From the NCBI RefSeq assembly GCF_000220395.1, contig NW_004087057.1, positions 1 through 57,535 on the forward strand: 57,535 nt of DNA, given 5' to 3'. Every line of letters starts with the position of its first letter. Within the stretch, counting starts at the first letter, position 1. Position numbers and translations under genes: made by a program. Positions 54,682 to 57,535 of the stretch are shown piece after piece. A model generated the notes under the pieces. It was not told the origin of the DNA. It saw nothing but the letters and a program-made list of their open reading frames with translations, and made no database searches. The stretch is from Ichthyophthirius multifiliis. Taxonomy: Eukaryota > Ciliophora > Oligohymenophorea > Hymenostomatida.

Positions 54682-56298
54682 TATATCATTTTATATATTC
54701 ATATAAATTTTACTATATAAAATAGGTATTGATAATAAAGGAAATGCAGCCAATTATTGCGAAAGTGAATAAATTTTAATTGTCAAAAATATTTGTTTTT
54801 CACATGTCTTAATAAGAGGTAGTGTACCTCTTTTTTGGTAATAATAAGGGTTTAAGCCTTGGATTTAAATATGTGAGGATAGACAGAAGAATAAAGACGG
54901 TTTTGAAAAGCACTTATAGAATATAAGAGAATATTATTAATATATAATGTGTATTAATTTAATGTCATAAAATAATAAAGATGAAGACATATTAACAAAA
55001 GAATTTGAAAATTTAATTAAAAATTATGAAGATGAAAAATACTTAAGATATAAATATATAGATTATCACGATTTATGTAAAGGAGGATATAATATATTTG
55101 AAAAATTAAACAAAGTAATAGAATTAGATATTCAATAAATACTTTTTTAACTAAAATTTTATGCAGAAGATATTAATACTAACAAAATTTCTTTTCAATA
55201 AACTGGTGTTTTGAGAATAAATTGTTTAGATTGTTTAGATAGAACTAATCTTTTTATGAGTTTAATAGGTTAATTTATAAAAATTAAACATATTTTTAAT
55301 AAATAAAAATATTATTAATATATATAGCTGAAAAAATAGTTGAATATATAATTAAACACACAGGAATTAAAATAGAAAAAGAGTTTGATCAAAGTACGTT
55401 CTAATTTTGTAGTGGATAATAGATAAATGTTCCTTTTTATGTTTTTTCTATTAAAAATATATGGGCAGAAAACGGAGATTAAATTAGTAAACACTACGCA
55501 GGAACAGAATCAACTACTTCTAAAATAACAAAAGAAGGGAGAATGAATATTTTTAATTATTTAGTTTAAGGATTAAAAGGTATAGAAAGATTTTTCAAAG
55601 GAAATTTTGAAGATTATTATAAATAAAAATGTCTGGATTTTATTTTAGATAATTATAATAGTGAAGAAGAAGAAGAATAAAGAGAAGAATAAGATAATTT
55701 AAATTAAAAAGAAATTAAAATAATAAGAATAAAAAGTAATATAATTGAAATAAACTAATGCAAAGATGCTTAAATAATAATAGGAAAATAAAACTAATTT
55801 AACTTTTTATAAAAACAATATGAAGATAAATACTGTTTATATTAAAATGAATAAATGGATATTCTTATTAAAAAAAGCTTGAGTTAAAAGTCTTTTTTTT
55901 ATTAAATATTAGATGAAGAAGTAAATAATTAATAAGAATAATAAATTAATAATAATATTCAAAATAATGGCTTTAAATTTTAAATAGAAAAAATTGTATT
56001 AATAATTGAACACGGTGAAAATAATTATTAAAATTTTGATATAAAATTAAGTATTGATAATATAAATAATTTAAAAACAGTTATTTTATGTAATAGCAAT
56101 AATATTAAATATGGACATTTAAATGATTCTGATTTTGAAATAATTTAATTCAATATTGAATGTATTAACTTGTAGGATAATTTTATTTAAAATGTGTAGA
56201 AAAATATTATATAAAATAAAGAAAAAAAAATAAGAAAAATGAGCAGTTATGATTTTTGTAATTATGAAAATAAGAAACAAATATAAGAATATTACTGA
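53871..56298 (+). CDS. SAC-domain phosphoinositide phosphatase, synaptojanin-like
   Basis: Dephosphorylates membrane phosphoinositides. Five exons with introns 53928-54012, 54110-54150, 54610-54725 and 55269-55327; 708 residues, exact multiple of three with no correction. The SAC domain fills residues 1-500: FLGILRIEKEYFLLL, TRRCSFRGGTRYNHRG, NAANYCESEQIL, LIRGSVPLFWQQQG, YIDYHDLCKGG and the active site LRINCLDCLDRTN with the intact CX5R. The wording of these motifs follows synaptojanin SAC domains more than Sac1p or Fig4. Synaptojanin normally adds an inositol 5-phosphatase domain; here an acidic linker (SEEEEEQREEQDN) and a 150-residue tail of unknown type follow. No membrane segment is visible, so a cytosolic, membrane-recruited enzyme in endocytic or vesicle traffic is likely. 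Confidence 0.9.
54640..54672. repeat. (TA)n tract inside an intron of the SAC phosphatase gene
   Basis: Lies in intron 54610-54725, which splits the conserved RYNHRG / IDNKGN motif. Confidence 0.75.
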
Positions 56299-56515
56299 TA
56301 ATATATATATTAAGATATTTTTAAATAAAGGAAAATACATTAAAAACTAATATTTTTTTATTTATTTTATAAACATAAAAATATTATATAGCTATAAATT
56401 AATATTTATTAAAAAAAATTATTTTTTCTTATATGTATGCGTAATTTTTTATTATTTGTTTATTTATTTTAACTTTTACAAAAAAATTTTATATATATAA
56501 AAAAAAAAAAATCAA

Positions 56516-57368
56516 ATGAAAAAAAATTCTTTAGATTCTGAATAACTACTAAAAGAGTCATTTGTATGCTTTTTCGAAAAAATACTAAATATTATATAGG
56601 ATCCAACCAAATATTTAATTTCAGAATGGGCTAAATATAAAGAAATAATTTTATTCTCTACCCCTGAATAAATACATGAATATTCATAAAAACTAACATT
56701 CTTAAAATAATCTTTTTAAAAGTAAAAAAAAAACTTAATATAAACTAAAAGCGTGAATAATGATTCACTTCTAAGATAAAGTGATAACTAAGAACTTAAG
56801 GAAAGTAACAATAATTCAATAATAGAAACATGTGAGAAAAGTAATACTAATTCAGCAGCAACAAACGAAGGTAATTCATTAGTAGAAGTAATTTCTCCGA
56901 CAAAAAGAGTAAAGAACACGCAAATAAATTTTTTAAATAATTTAGCTGAATGTGAAATATCTGAACCTTTAAAATAATCTTTTGAAAATGTAAGAAAAGA
57001 CTATCTTAAAATTATAAAAAATTAAATTTCTTAATTTGTAAAAAATACAGAAGGACTAGATATTATAAATAATAGAAGTTATTAAACATAAACTGTACTA
57101 ATAGAAGACAAAAGTAATAAATTAAAAAACATGTAAAGATATGAATCTAAAATAAGAGATTTTTCTATTTATTAAAAAAAATAAAGTGATAAAAGAACAG
57201 AAAATAATAATACATAATAATAAAATATAAAAAAAGAATAACTTATCTAACAATAAAATAATTATATAATACAAAATGAAATTAATTAAGAATAAAGTGA
57301 GATTAACAAAGATAAATTTATCAAAGAATAATAATAAAAAGTAAATAATAGTAAAGCAAATGACTCAT

Positions 57369-57423
<55 letters not shown>

Positions 57424-57535
57424 TTAAAAAATAATAATAATCTTAATAATTATGATTCACCATCTTCCTTTGAATTTATAAAATATAAAAACCTATAAAT
57501 TGTTAATAAATAAAAATAATAATTTGATATAAAAT
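56516..57535 (+). CDS. Asn/Ser-rich hypothetical protein, N-terminal part (cut by window edge)
   Basis: ATG at 56516 opens a frame that runs to the window end. It begins MKKNSLDSEQLLKESFVCFF, with a mostly helical first 70 residues (YLISEWAKYKEIILF). Ser/Asn/Lys-rich disorder follows (NNSIIETCEKSNTNSAATNE), then a short helical part and a poly-Asn tract encoded by about 16 AAT codons at 57370-57420. After the tract the convincing frame (YDSPSSFEFIKYKNL) is shifted by one base, so the A run at 57426-57431 probably has an indel. No family is recognised. The stop is outside the window. Confidence 0.65.
57370..57420 (+). repeat. (AAT)n microsatellite, in-frame poly-Asn
   Basis: About 50 nt of uninterrupted AAT units inside the last gene, encoding a run of asparagines. 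Such tracts are typical of AT-rich protist exons and are prone to length change. Confidence 0.85.

Overview
The window is macronuclear-type DNA of a ciliate. TAA and TAG are read as glutamine throughout and TGA is the only stop. With that code the apparently empty, extremely AT-rich sequence resolves into seventeen genes, two of them cut by the window ends. Introns are short (about 32-220 nt), GT-AG and very AT-rich. Base composition, intron style and gene families fit an oligohymenophorean ciliate; the very high AT content points to Ichthyophthirius multifiliis rather than Tetrahymena or Paramecium (inference, not tested by any search).

Layout, left to right. 1-413 (-): start of a Gln-rich coiled-coil protein. 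414-2866: AT-rich, no convincing gene. 2867-3794 (-): double chromodomain plus chromo-shadow protein of the HP1/Pdd1 type. 4121-5531 (-): tRNA pseudouridine synthase of the PUS3/Deg1 family. 5722-6348 (-): Q/N-rich protein. 6838-8693 (+): CLK/LAMMER kinase. 9717-10822 (-): Asn/Gln-rich protein. 11315-30369 (-): one giant gene of about 5,950 codons with EF-hands, WD repeats, a pseudokinase and a helical-repeat tail. 31032-37175 (+): four-domain voltage-gated cation channel. 37536-40469 (-): F-box, CDK-like kinase and cyclin domains in a single polypeptide. 41673-43307 (+): pseudokinase with MORN repeats. 43475-45589 (-): R2R3 Myb protein with an octapeptide repeat array. 46875-48218 (-): coiled-coil protein, divergent from a B-box/WD40 protein (48318-49857, +) across only 99 bp. 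50516-52497 (+): NT-C2 domain plus coiled coil. 52664-53343 (+): small protein resembling a mitochondrial inner-membrane protease but lacking the expected serine. 53871-56298 (+): synaptojanin-like SAC phosphatase. 56516-57535 (+): start of an Asn-rich protein.

There is no operon structure; each gene stands alone. Signalling and cytoskeleton-associated architectures dominate, including three kinase-fold proteins whose catalytic motifs are broken. The most striking item is the F-box/CDK/cyclin fusion, whose HRD aspartate is replaced by asparagine; the giant calcium-binding pseudokinase protein is second.

Several genes need one or two single-base corrections, nearly always in a run of one base, to stay in frame. 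For most of them exon lengths minus introns plus these corrections give exact multiples of three, which supports both the gene models and the reading of the breaks as assembly indels. All translations were done by hand; intron borders in the channel gene and in the kinase N-terminus are the least certain.
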